This document shows positions 35,241 to 44,848 of a stretch of DNA of 64,000 nt, piece by piece. The notes below the pieces were generated by a model, which searched no databases, was not told the origin of the DNA, and saw nothing but the letters and a program-made list of their open reading frames with translations. Positions within the stretch are counted from its first letter, which is position 1, and the number at the start of each line of letters is the position of its first letter. The position numbers and the translations under genes are program-made. The stretch covers positions 64,050,008 to 64,114,007 of the forward strand of contig CM059973.1 of NCBI GenBank assembly GCA_030490835.1, read 5' to 3'. This DNA is from Annona cherimola (Eukaryota; Streptophyta; Magnoliopsida; Magnoliales; Annonaceae).

Positions 35241-35990
35241 CAAAAAAATTTATATTTTCAAATTTATTGTAAAAATGTTCTCCATATAATTATTTTAAAT
35301 TTTATTGTAGAAACATTCTTTACGTAATGATTTTAAAATTTATTATAGAAATTTTCTTCATATAATTTTTTCAAAATTTACACTTTTAAGTTTATTGAGA
35401 AACATTCTACGTAGAATTATTTTAAAATTTATATATTTAAATTTATTAAAGAAATATTCTACATATAATTATTTTAAAATTTATATTTAAATTTATTGTA
35501 GAAATTTTTTCCATATAATTATTTTAAATTTCACATTTTAATATTGTAGAAACATTCTCCATATAATTATTTTAAAATTTACATTTTAAAAGTTTATGGT
35601 AGGAATATTTTCTTTATATTTATTATAGAAACATTCTCTATTTAATTATTTTAAAATTTATAAACTTGGATTTAAGATGTGTTATACGGAACATGTGAAG
35701 ATATGATTAGAAAAATAAAGCAATTATAGAAAGGAAAAAAATTTATATTGAAAAGTTTTAAACAAAAAAATTTTAAAGTTTGCCAAATATTCCCTTATTG
35801 TAGAAACATTCTCCATATAATTATTTTAAATTTTACAATTTTAATTATATTGTAGAAATAGTATCCATATAATCATTTTAAAATTTATCACAGAAATGTT
35901 CTTGACGTAATTATTTTAAATTTTAAAATTTTAGATTTATTGTAAACAAATTTTCATATAATTATTTTAAAACTATATTTTTATGAATTA
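35240..35990. repeat. AT-rich degenerate minisatellite
   Basis: About a dozen diverged copies of a ~50-bp unit built on ttattgtagaaacattctccatataattattttaaaattta, in two blocks (about 35240-35660 and 35795-35990) separated by ~135 bp without clear units. Non-coding. Confidence 0.8.
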
Positions 35991-36088
35991 ATTTAGAAAA
36001 AAACTCTATTTCTTAACTCTATCAGATTGAGCCTAACACCGCCTCGACACTTTCAATTGAATATCAACCCGGAACTATGATACAAATA

Positions 36089-36487
36089 GGGATTTTGATA
36101 CTATGCACCCGAGCGCACTTAGCGTCGTTGCCCTCGAGTGCAAATACCTATTTTTTATTTTTTTGAAATTTTTTTCACACAATTGTTAATATATTTGTAT
36201 TTAACATATACACACGTATCAATTTTTTCATTTTTGAAAATATTTAGATATTTTTTAAAAATTTTTAAAAATTAGTGGCATTTTTAATAATTTAATTTTA
36301 CTAAACTGCCACTGATTTTAAAAATCTAAAAAAATCTAAAAAATCTAAAAATATTCAAAAATAGTAAAAATGGATACACCCCTGTTAAACACACCTAGAT
36401 TAATAGTTGTATGAAATTTTTTTTAAAAAAGTATTAAAAAATGAGTATTTGCACCTACCCAAGTGCATCGGCATAAGATCAAAATCC
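36089..36487. repeat. Foldback MITE, family M, copy 3
   Basis: Ends ggattttgatactatgcaccc and gcataagatcaaaatcc are inverted repeats; inside are the family's mirrored arms around attagtggcatttttaat...aaactgccactgatttt. Both flanks begin tacaa, a partial target duplication. Confidence 0.75.
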
Positions 36488-37851
36488 TACAAGAGTAGGT
36501 CCTTGGTCCCGGCTCTGCACCCTTCTAGATTATGGGTTTGGTAGTTTCTAAGCTTTAGTTTATGTTAAGAGTATGTTTGGTAATGAAGAAAATATATTAA
36601 GCTAAAACTTCAATTTAAAATTTTTCACTCCTTATAACTACTTTATTTTTCAATTATTTCTTCATATCTTTTTATACAAGTTACCTTATATTTCAATCAT
36701 TTCCATACGACTACATAGATAACTAACCTATTTATTTTAACTTCATTTTCTTTACTTCTCATTATTACCCCTATCATATCACATCATTTTTTTATTTTGA
36801 GAATTTTTACACCGAGAACTTTTCATACAAAATTTTTATCAATTTCCAAAAACATCCTAAAGTTTAAACGTGTAAATGACTAAATGTCGCGTCTACTGGT
36901 CTAGATTTTAGAAAATAAGAAAAGGCCGCTTTCCAGTGGATTCCTCACCCTCGCAAGCCCATTTGGGTGGATTCCTCAAAAGATGATGCAAAAGCTAGTA
37001 TATGTAGGCAGGAGACTGACCTAACCCACAACAACTGGTTACGGCTAAATGTTGAAAAAGAAAATACTTTTACAAAATGTGAAAGGGAATATATATATAA
37101 TAAATGTAAAATAAAAATAAATAAGATAATTATATCAAAATTGATTAAAATATAAGTGTAAAAATGATAAAAAAAAATTGTTAGATACTCGTAATATTAA
37201 ATCGTTTATTGGAAATTGCTTGAGAGATATGAGAAACCATAGTTCCCACATAAACACATCAAGGTGTGTTCCAAGCCATAAAAGATTTCTAAGATTCCTA
37301 AATTTATTCTGTATCACCATTACTAAGACAACTTTTTCAATTTCCAATGGAACTTTATCCATCTAAATATAAATTTACTCATTTTCAATACAAATCATTA
37401 TATTTTCATCATAGATACAAATTCGAATCAAGAATTTTATATAATTTAGAACACACCCTTACTAAATGTCCTTTCATACAAGTCTCCCATATGCAAGTAA
37501 GCACTTACCACCTAATGCCATTTTTTCAAAAGATATTAATTTTAAATTAAGAAATAAGTGATTTAAATTTATATGTAAAAATTAAGAGACTTTGCATCAA
37601 TACCTACAAGGTGTGAGTGATATTTCAAGTGTGCTATAACTTTTATAAAATTTATGTTCATACCTACAATGCTTGAACAAAATTAAAGGCAAACCTACAA
37701 ATGCTAAACATTTTTGAAAAATGTTAAAAATGACACCATAAACAATAATTTAAATAATTAGATAATTTATTATTTATATGTGAAAATAATACGGGTGATT
37801 AGAGCACGAACTAAATGGAGGTGAATTTTTTATTTTATAATTTATATGTGA
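36488..37851. other. AT-rich intergenic DNA, no gene seen
   Basis: Part of it (about 37080-37545) resembles 16490-16745. No coding sequence supported. Confidence 0.45.
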
Positions 37852-37871
37852 GAAATATTATATAATAGTTA

Positions 37872-38529
37872 ACCTTGCTAGTAAGAGTTTCTATCTTACT
37901 GCCGATCCCAGGCCCAGGAAAAAAGTGAGGGTTTGCATGTCAAGCTGGCAGCCGGTGCTATTAAAAATCATCACTGCATCTCTTATGGATTCTAAAAAAT
38001 GCTAAAAGTGGCTAATGCTAGGCCGTCCCCTGTAAGCGACACGTTGCAGCGGAGCTCGACTGTAGTGAGAAACAAGCAAGGGTTGCTAGGGCATTTTCCT
38101 AAAAGCGATGTGCTACATCGGAGCCCAGATGTAGTGAGAAATAGGCAATGGTTGCTAAGTCGTTTTCCCAGAAACAACGCACTACATCAGAGCCCGAATG
38201 TAGTGAGAAATAGGCAAGAGTTGCTTAGGTGTCTCACTAGAAACGACGCTGTACAATAACGTCTGGTTGTGACGAGAAGTCAGTAAAGGTTCTCAAACCT
38301 TTATAGACGTGGTTTAGGGGAAAAGATAGTACCAAAACACAAGGTTTGTTTTGTCTCATGGAATATTGAAACTCTTTTATGGAAAAGTATGAAAGTAATA
38401 GATATTATGAGAAGGAGAAGAATTAATATAGTATGCCTTCAAGAGACTAAGTGGAAAGGAGAGAAGGCTAAGGAAATCAATGGATTCAAATTATGGTATA
38501 TAGAAAATGATGGTAATAGAAATGGTATA
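37872..38529 (+). mobile_element. RTE-clade LINE, 5' part
   Basis: Begins after a ~20-bp duplication (37852-37871) matched at 62873-62892 with two differences. The 5' region (ctgccgatcccaggcccagg...) is typical of plant RTE LINEs. From about 38350 the endonuclease starts: WNIETLLWKS, IMRRRRINIVCLQETKWKG with the catalytic Glu of QET. It is cut at 38529 by element 3 and resumes at 60204. Confidence 0.85.
38031..38240 (+). repeat. 69-bp tandem monomers in the LINE 5' region
   Basis: gtagtgagaaa recurs at 38062, 38131 and 38200, exactly 69 bp apart, each preceded by gcgg/catcrgagc and followed by ggttgcta or similar. About three diverged units plus a partial one. Confidence 0.85.
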
Positions 38530-40458
38530 TGTTGGTCCCGAGTTAATGGCAATTACCCAAGAGGGAAGGGGTGAATTGGGTATTATGAAAATTTAAAACT
38601 TAAAGAGAAACTTTTACCCTGGATTAATCTAGTCTCCTTTATGAAGAAACAAAATGGAATGCAATATAATATAGAGAGCATAAATAGAAATCAACACACA
38701 ATATTTTATAGTGGTTCGGGCAACCTCCCTACTCCACTCTTCCAAGCTCACACCTCTTGTGACTTGGGTTCCACTATGTATTCCACGAATACAACTAGAG
38801 TCTCTACTCTCATCTAGATTCTAGCTCTAGGAGGCATATACAACCAGAGCCTCTGCTCTCTTCTAGATTCAAGCTCTAGGGGGCACATACAATTAACACA
38901 AGTAGGTGATGAGTTACACTCCAATCACAACTCTACTTGCAACGTCTTGGTTTCAATCACCAAACTTAAACCAAGCACTAAAACAATCAATAATGTAAAA
39001 ATAAAGAAGATCTACACTTTACTGAGTTGTGTAGCAAGTTTCAGCTTGAGGAAGAATCTGTAGGAGCAACCGATTGTGTTTCGTTGAAGCAAATCACAAC
39101 TTTGAAGCTTGTTCTTCCTTTGAAAGTGTATAGATCACTCAAATTTAGAGAAAAGCAAATAAGAACTCTTGCTTGTACTTCTTTCCTCTCTTTAGAATCT
39201 GTCTGGTGTGTATCCACGTTTGCTTGAGTGTCTATATATAGAGGAGGGAAGATTTTGAACGTTATAGAAGTGGTTGACGTGCAATAAACGTTCCAACGTT
39301 CAAAAATTCGAACGTTACTTCCCCAAGTCGCAGGTGGAGTCGACTTCGTCTGCGACTTCGCCCAAGTCGCATGCTGGAGTCGACTTCGTGTGCGACTTCG
39401 GCAGCTCTTCAGTTTTCAAGTCTAAGTTCTGGGTCGACTTGGTTTCAGACTTGGCCTCAAGTCGATCTTGGAGTCGACTTGGGGTGCGACTTGACCATTT
39501 TCTTGTGCCAAATCAGTTTGATCCTTGTTGATTCTCCTCTCACTTGCTTAGCTTCTTTCCTTCAATAGTAGGGGCATTATCTTGTTCTGGCCTGGCTTCG
39601 AATCTTGTAAACCTTGTGAATCTTGAAACTTGTATAATCAAATCTTCTATGATTTGGAATGAATTCATGTACCTTGCTCGCTTTAAAATTATATTAGTCT
39701 TCATATCTTGAGTTGTCGTCATCTTGAAATGAGCTTGAACTTTTAACTTGGACTTGAGAAACTCAAGTCGATCTTGGGGTCGACTTCATATGCGACTTGG
39801 CCTCAAGTCGCAAGTGGAGTCGACTTCGACTGCGACTTCGGAATGCTCTGTCCCACAATCAACGCTGGAAGGAAATGTGTATCTTCTAGTCGATACTGGA
39901 GTCGACTTCGTCTGCGACTTGGCTTCCAAGTCGCAAGTGGAGTCGACTTCGACTGCGACTTCGGAATGCTCTGTCCCACAATCAACGCTGGAAGGAAATG
40001 TGTATCTTCTAGTCGATACTGGAGTCGACTTCGTCTGCGACTTGGCTTCCAAGTCGCAAGTGGAGTCGACTTCGACTGCGACTTCGGAATGCTCTATCCC
40101 ACAATCAACGCTGGAAGGAAATGTGTATCTTCTAGTCGATACTGGAGTCGACTTCGTCTGCGACTTGGCTTCCAAGTCGCAAGTGGAGTCGACTTTGACT
40201 GCGACTTCAACTGTTCATCTTCCAATTTCAAATCTGTCCATCAGGTACCTGTTGAAGTCGTATGTGGAGTCGACTTCGAGATCGACTTCACCCTAAGTCG
40301 AAGTCCGAGTCGACTTGGGGATCGACTTGGCTGATTTTCATTCCTTAAGACATTCATCACACTCATTAGTAATCATTTTATACTCAAATTTGAATTTGTT
40401 AATCATCAAAACTTATGCTTTGGTCAATTTTGTTTTGTTTTAACTATTGTTTCCAACA
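38530..40458 (-). repeat. 3' LTR of element 3 (1929 bp)
   Basis: It is 246 bp longer than its partner because it has three copies of a 123-bp unit (39805-40173) where the partner has one. TATA box (tctatataga-type, ctatatatag) at 39232-39241 on the minus strand. Upstream of it on that strand lie several gaacgtt words and then clusters of aagtcgactt-type palindromes (39325-39500 and 39770-40340). Confidence 0.95.
39805..40173. repeat. 123-bp tandem repeat, three units, in the LTR
   Basis: Units start at 39805, 39928 and 40051, with a partial fourth at 40174. Each holds two gtcgac sites, the words aagtcgca and ctgcgactt, and a unique middle (caacgctggaaggaaatg). The matching place in the other LTR (59791 onward) has one unit. 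Confidence 0.95.
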
Positions 40459-40472
40459 ATCTCCCCCTTTTT
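40459..40472 (-). promoter_or_regulatory. Polypurine tract of element 3
   Basis: aaaaagggggagat directly before the 3' LTR on the minus strand, the primer for plus-strand DNA synthesis. A second copy of the same word lies at about 40716-40730, next to the env-like stop codon. Confidence 0.9.
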
Positions 40473-40734
40473 GATGATTGACAAAACTAATTTGAGTTTG
40501 TATGTTTCAAGAAAATCATATTCATATAATTTCTAAAACAGAACATCAAATATCTTTCAAACAAAGCATGAAACAAATATTAGAGCATAAAACAAATTTC
40601 ATATCATCATGATTCATACAGATTACAATGCAAAGCAAAAATAAAACCTATATACAAGCTACCCAACCCAAAAATACTCTAAAACCCTATGCTAATACTC
40701 AAAAACTCCTATCCCATCTCCCCCTTTTTGTCAA

Positions 40735-42360
40735 TCAGTCAAAATGTGACTCAATTACAAAAGATTTGGTGAATTGAAATTTGGAAATGGGATATGAAGA
40801 TTGAGTGGGTTTGATGGGTCGGACGCGAGCTGATGAGTAGAATGAGGAAACAGGTGCGGGGGTTGGATTTCGATGAACTGATCCGGAATCAAATGGATCT
40901 AGTTCAGGTATGGGCTGATTACAGTGACGCCCAGATGCTAGATGGTATCTGATAGTGCACATTTTCCGATCGATACGATCTTGTCGGGAATGCATGTCCA
41001 TGATGGCTGTGAGGACTCCAGAGATGAGACTGGTGACTCTGTTTTCCTGTTGACCCATTTCATCTCGTATGGCAACCATTTCATCTCGAAGGGTTTGCAG
41101 AGTTATCTCAGGAGAAGATGGTCGTGGTGCTGAATCTGGAATGCCTGATCCCCGTGGAGAGAATGATCCATGTGACATGGGAGAGGCTAGCTCCTCAGGG
41201 ATATCCTGTGGTAGAGCCGGTTGGGCTTCTGGAGGCTGCTCCCCCTCAGTTTGTGCTCGTCTTTCCTCTTCAGGAGCTTCTACTTCGGCCCTGAGTTCAT
41301 GCACATTGATCTTCATTCTCTGGATCAATGCCTTGTTGATTGCATTAGTGGATTTTAGTACTTCAAAGGGCTCGCCTTCAATATCCATTTCAAAATGCTC
41401 AAGAATCTTCGTGATCCAGGTTTCGTAGGGTAGAACTCCCCGTGGATTGTCCTTTCTGCAGCTGAGGGCTTCAATGAACAAACGGGGAAGACTGACTTTT
41501 ACCCTGTTCACAATTTTCCATAGTATCCCAGCTTCTTGAGGGTTCAGTTGATTCCATCCTCCGCCCTTAGGGTAGATGCAGTGGGCTATCAACAGACGTA
41601 GAACCCGTAGCCTTGGAGACAGATCCATGTAATGCAGAAACTTGATCCCTGAATGATACTTATTGCTCCGGGTGAGCTGATTATAGATTTGATCAAGTGA
41701 GAGGTCTGCAGGGAGTGGCTCATCTTCATGCGGAACCTCAAGTATCTGTCCGATGTTTATCATTGCTCCTTCCAAATTGGGAGTTACCCCAACTCCAAAG
41801 AACATTTGAACTCCTTTTACAAAACCGCTATAATATTCCTCATCCCATAAGTAGTAGAAAATCCTGGTTAGATCCGGATAGACTCTTTCATCTTCCTTTA
41901 GCAGCTTGGTCCAACCTTGGAATTCCAATAGATCTTCTATATCTGACCCATAATCTTTCAGAAACTTGAAATCAATAATTTTAGGAATGAATACCTTTCG
42001 CTCGTAGAAGTGTTTGTAGAACCGACTGTGCTGGAGTTCGGTTTTGAAATACGTAGTCGGCATCTTCAACACTTGAGCTTTCCCATCTATGTTGCCTTTC
42101 CTTCGTGCCCCAGATTGAGTGCTGTGTGAGGTTTGGGGTTGTTCCTCACGACCAGCAGTTGTTGACGGAGTTTCCATATGAAAACGTACCCGGCAGCCAG
42201 TGGAAGTGGATGGTTCTTCCCGGGCTCGCTTTGAGGTAGTACGTTGTCTCCTAGGCACTTCGTCATCGGTATGGGATGTATGAGATGTAGACTTTCTAGA
42301 AATAGGTTTGAGAGAGGGTTTTGAGACAGCTAACTTGGGAGGTCTAGACGTTGGAGCCAT
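40735..42360 (-). CDS. Env-like third ORF of element 3 (541 aa, open)
   Basis: Starts at ATG 42360 and stops at TGA 40737-40735 with no interruption. N-terminus ~1-95 is basic, Ser/Thr/Pro-rich and low complexity. Residues ~100-350 are a folded region with YFKTELQHSRFYKHFYERK, FLKDYGSDIEDLLEFQGW, DLTRIFYYLW and LLIAHCIYPKGGG, the plant transposon-associated domain found behind pol in Sireviruses. An acidic/Pro-rich stretch follows, then a likely coiled coil (~420-485, with RDEMVAIRDEMGQQENR). I see no signal peptide, no transmembrane span and no obvious glycoprotein cysteines, so 'envelope' is only a positional label. About 80-85% alike to 50272-51867. Function unknown. Confidence 0.85.
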   Translation of the reverse strand: MAPTSRPPKLAVSKPSLKPISRKSTSHTSHTDDEVPRRQRTTSKRAREEPSTSTGCRVRFHMETPSTTAGREEQPQTSHSTQSGARRKGNIDGKAQVLKMPTTYFKTELQHSRFYKHFYERKVFIPKIIDFKFLKDYGSDIEDLLEFQGWTKLLKEDERVYPDLTRIFYYLWDEEYYSGFVKGVQMFFGVGVTPNLEGAMINIGQILEVPHEDEPLPADLSLDQIYNQLTRSNKYHSGIKFLHYMDLSPRLRVLRLLIAHCIYPKGGGWNQLNPQEAGILWKIVNRVKVSLPRLFIEALSCRKDNPRGVLPYETWITKILEHFEMDIEGEPFEVLKSTNAINKALIQRMKINVHELRAEVEAPEEERRAQTEGEQPPEAQPALPQDIPEELASPMSHGSFSPRGSGIPDSAPRPSSPEITLQTLRDEMVAIRDEMGQQENRVTSLISGVLTAIMDMHSRQDRIDRKMCTIRYHLASGRHCNQPIPELDPFDSGSVHRNPTPAPVSSFYSSARVRPIKPTQSSYPISKFQFTKSFVIESHFD

Positions 42361-42950
42361 TGGTTTTGGAATTTAGAGAGACAAACAGAGAGGCTTAGAG
42401 AGAGAGTAAATGAAGAAAGAAAAAGAGATGGAGCAGGTAGGTGAGAGATAGAGAGAAGGTCAGTGAGTTTGAGTGAGGAAGACAGAGAAATTAAAGAGAG
42501 GAACTGAGGCAGAGAGTGATTGAGAGGGAGAGAATGAGAGAGAGAGCGGCAGAGGAATTTAGAGAAAGAGGGAGAGAAAGAGGGGCTGAGGCAGAGAGGA
42601 AGAGAGATTGAGGCAGAGAGGTGAGAGATACGCTGAGGTAGAGAGAGAGGAGAGGCGGTGTCGGAGAAGAGTGGTGCGCCGAATGCGCCGGAGATGCAAT
42701 TTCGGAGAAGAAAGAGGGAGGAATTTCTGGAAGGAAGAGAGAAACTGAGATGCTGAGAGATAGTGAGAGAGAGAAATGAGATGCAGTTGCCGGAGAGATG
42801 CCGGAGAACAGGGAGAAAGAGAGAGACCGACGCTGGAAAGAAGGAGAGAAAGCGTTGGAAAGGGGAGAAACGGCGTGGGAAAGATAGGAAGAAGAAGAAG
42901 AAGAAGAAAAGAAAAAAAAGAGAGAAGGCGGACGGTCGCGCGCGCGGAGT
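42361..42950 (-). other. CT-rich leader before the env-like ORF, element 3
   Basis: About 590 bp that on the coding strand are almost entirely pyrimidine tracts (tctctctct, ttctccctc). Element 4 has the same arrangement at 49910-50271. The ORFs that run through it in several frames are products of low complexity. Confidence 0.85.
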
Positions 42951-43035
42951 CGACTTCGCCTTAGAGGCGGAGTCGACTTCACTTTCCCAAGTCGACTTTA
43001 CTGAAGTCGACTTGGCTCCCACGAAGTCGACTTGA
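42945..43035 (-). repeat. gtcgac palindrome cluster between pol and env-like ORF, element 3
   Basis: Five gtcgac(tt) words within 90 bp (for instance around 42950, 42972, 42993, 43007, 43025). It is the same motif that fills the LTRs. Confidence 0.85.
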
Positions 43036-43084
43036 CTTATGATTTGACCTTTTTCAGATTTGAATTTCCTGTATAATTTTCTTT

Positions 43085-43157
43085 AATTTAATTCAATCAT
43101 TCCTATTTCATTTCTAATTTTATAAAATGATTCCTTTGCTAATGGCTTGGTAAAAAT
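43085..43157 (-). pseudogene. C-terminal end of RNase H of element 3
   Basis: Reads [19 protein letters not shown] and stops at MIELN, completing the RNase H that is interrupted at 53652 by element 4. Confidence 0.9.
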
Positions 43158-43284
43158 TGTTGGAAACAATACTTCAAAACAAAGTAAAATTGACCAAAGA
43201 TTAAGTTTTGATGATTAACAACAACTAACTTGAGTATATTTAAAGGACTAATGAGTTTGCCACTTGTTTTAAGGAACTTAAGTA

Positions 43285-44095
43285 GCCAAGTCGATCCCCA
43301 AGTCGACTTGGACTTCGATTTTGAGTGAAGTCGATCCCAAAGTCGACTTAACTATCGACTTGAGAAAGAACCTCAAAGGCAAAACCAACTTACAGGTGAA
43401 GTCGCATCCCAAGTCGACTCCACATGCGACTTGAGAAGCCAAGTCGCAAACGAAGTCGACCTCGCTATCGACTTCAAACATGAAAAACTGTCTAGAGTTG
43501 AATTTCGGGGAACGAAGCTGCCCAAGTCGCAGGCCAAGTCGACTCCAGGTGCGACTTGGGTGAAGTCGCAGACAAAGTCGACGTCATCCGCGACTTGAGA
43601 AGTTCAGACTTCAAAGATGCAGTTTCCAAGCCTATTCAAGGAATCCCTCACTCAAGATCAAAGCAAAGCTTCAAGATCAAATCAAGTCTTAAAGACAAAC
43701 TGAGTCAAATGCAAAGCAAGGTGCATGATTCAAAACTCAGGCTCTCCTAAGAATCATCAAGGAAACAAGCCAAGCAAGAGGAAGATCAAATGAAGAACAA
43801 AGCGTATTTTGCAAAGACCAAGTCAAGTCGCAACCCAAGTCGACTCCATGATCGACTTGAGTTGAAGTCGGAAGCCAAAGTCGACTCAGACTCAGACTTG
43901 GAACCTGACAAGGTGAAGTCGCACCCGAAGTCAACTTCACCTGCGACTTGGGTCAAGTTGATGCCCAAGTCGACCCTGACTGAAACTTGAAGCTGCGACG
44001 GAAAAGCGAAGTCGCACCCGAAGTCGACTCCATCTGCGACTTGGGCGAAGTCGCATCCGAAGTCGACTCCACATGCGACTTGGGTCGCAACGGTC
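43285..44095. repeat. Array of palindromic aagtcgca-gtcgac-tgcgactt modules in the LTR
   Basis: About nine modules, each with aagtcgca or aagtcga on the left, a central aagtcgactcca-like word and tgcgactt or tcgacttg on the right, so each can fold on itself. Examples start near 43394, 43523, 43556, 43826, 44009 and 44046. The same array is in the 3' LTR (52155-52945) and, with other spacing, in both LTRs of element 3. Confidence 0.9.
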
Positions 44096-44167
44096 GGAAT
44101 TTATTTCGAACGTTGGCGCATTAAATGCGCGCCACCTACCCTCTAACGTTCGGATTCTCTTCAAAAT

Positions 44168-44175
44168 TATAAATA
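44168..44175 (+). promoter_or_regulatory. TATA box of element 4 LTR
   Basis: TATAAATA, downstream of the palindrome array; the 3' LTR has the same at 53019-53026. Confidence 0.7.
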
Positions 44176-44802
44176 GCATTCATGGTGGACGAGGGAAGTA
44201 GCTGAAAATCATTAAGAGTGCATAACTACCATCTACAAGAGCTTTAAAGAGATCAAGCCAACTAAAGAGGAAGAACTTTGCTTCAAACTGCAAGAGCTCA
44301 ACTACTGATCATACAAAGCCATTTCAACAAGTTTTTCTTTGCGCCAAACTGCTTCTACACATCTGTAAAGTGTAGTTTTCCTATTCTTTCTGTTGTATGT
44401 GTTAAACTTGATTTAGTTTGAGGAACTAAGATCAAGTGTAAGCAAAGTAGTGTGTGATTGGAGTGTGACTCATCACCTACTTGTGCTGTGTTTTGTTGAT
44501 GCCACCTAGAGCTGGAATCTAGAACAGAACAGTGACTCTAATTGTATTGAGAGAATACAATAGTGGAACCCAAGTCACAAGGAGTGTGAGCTTGGAAGAG
44601 TGGAGTAGGGAGGTTGCCCGAACCACTATAAAAATCCTGTGTGCTTGATTTATACTTCTGCTATTTACATTGCTTTCCATTTCGTTTCTTCATTAAGGGG
44701 ACTGGATTAATCAGGGGATAAGCTTCCGTTTAAGATATAAGTTTTAAATACCCAATTCACCCCTCCCCTCTTGGGTTTTGCCATCAACTCGGGACCAACA
44801 AG

Positions 44803-44814
44803 TGGTATCAGAGC
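44803..44814 (+). promoter_or_regulatory. Primer-binding site, tRNA-iMet type (element 4)
   Basis: TGGTATCAGAGC, two bases after the 5' LTR. Confidence 0.95.
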
Positions 44815-44848
44815 AGTTCTTTGAGTTTACCAAAGAGATCTTATTAAT

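Larger units (their letters stand above)
43158..44800 (+). repeat. 5' LTR of element 4 (1643 bp)
   Basis: Ends tgttggaaac and gggaccaaca. A block of palindromic modules (43285-44095), then gaacgtt words and TATAAATA at 44168-44175, form the likely U3 promoter. The R/U5 part contains tggagtagggaggttgcccg, shared with element 3. Confidence 0.95.

Noticed and set aside
39805..40173. CRISPR-like direct repeats
   Set aside because: Contiguous 123-bp units without unique spacers, in a plant LTR; this is a minisatellite.
39748..40334. Overlapping ORFs of 129-186 aa on both strands with repeated peptides
   Set aside because: They are read from the 123-bp tandem repeats and gtcgac palindromes of an LTR, open in several frames at once only because the repeat length is a multiple of three.
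42330..43035. Ser/Leu/Phe-rich and Arg/Lys-rich ORFs of up to 230 aa
   Set aside because: They follow the CT/GA low-complexity leader of the env-like ORF in several frames and have no domain.
44803..44814. tRNA gene fragment
   Set aside because: tggtatcagagc is the retrotransposon primer-binding site, complementary to the tRNA end, as in the other elements.
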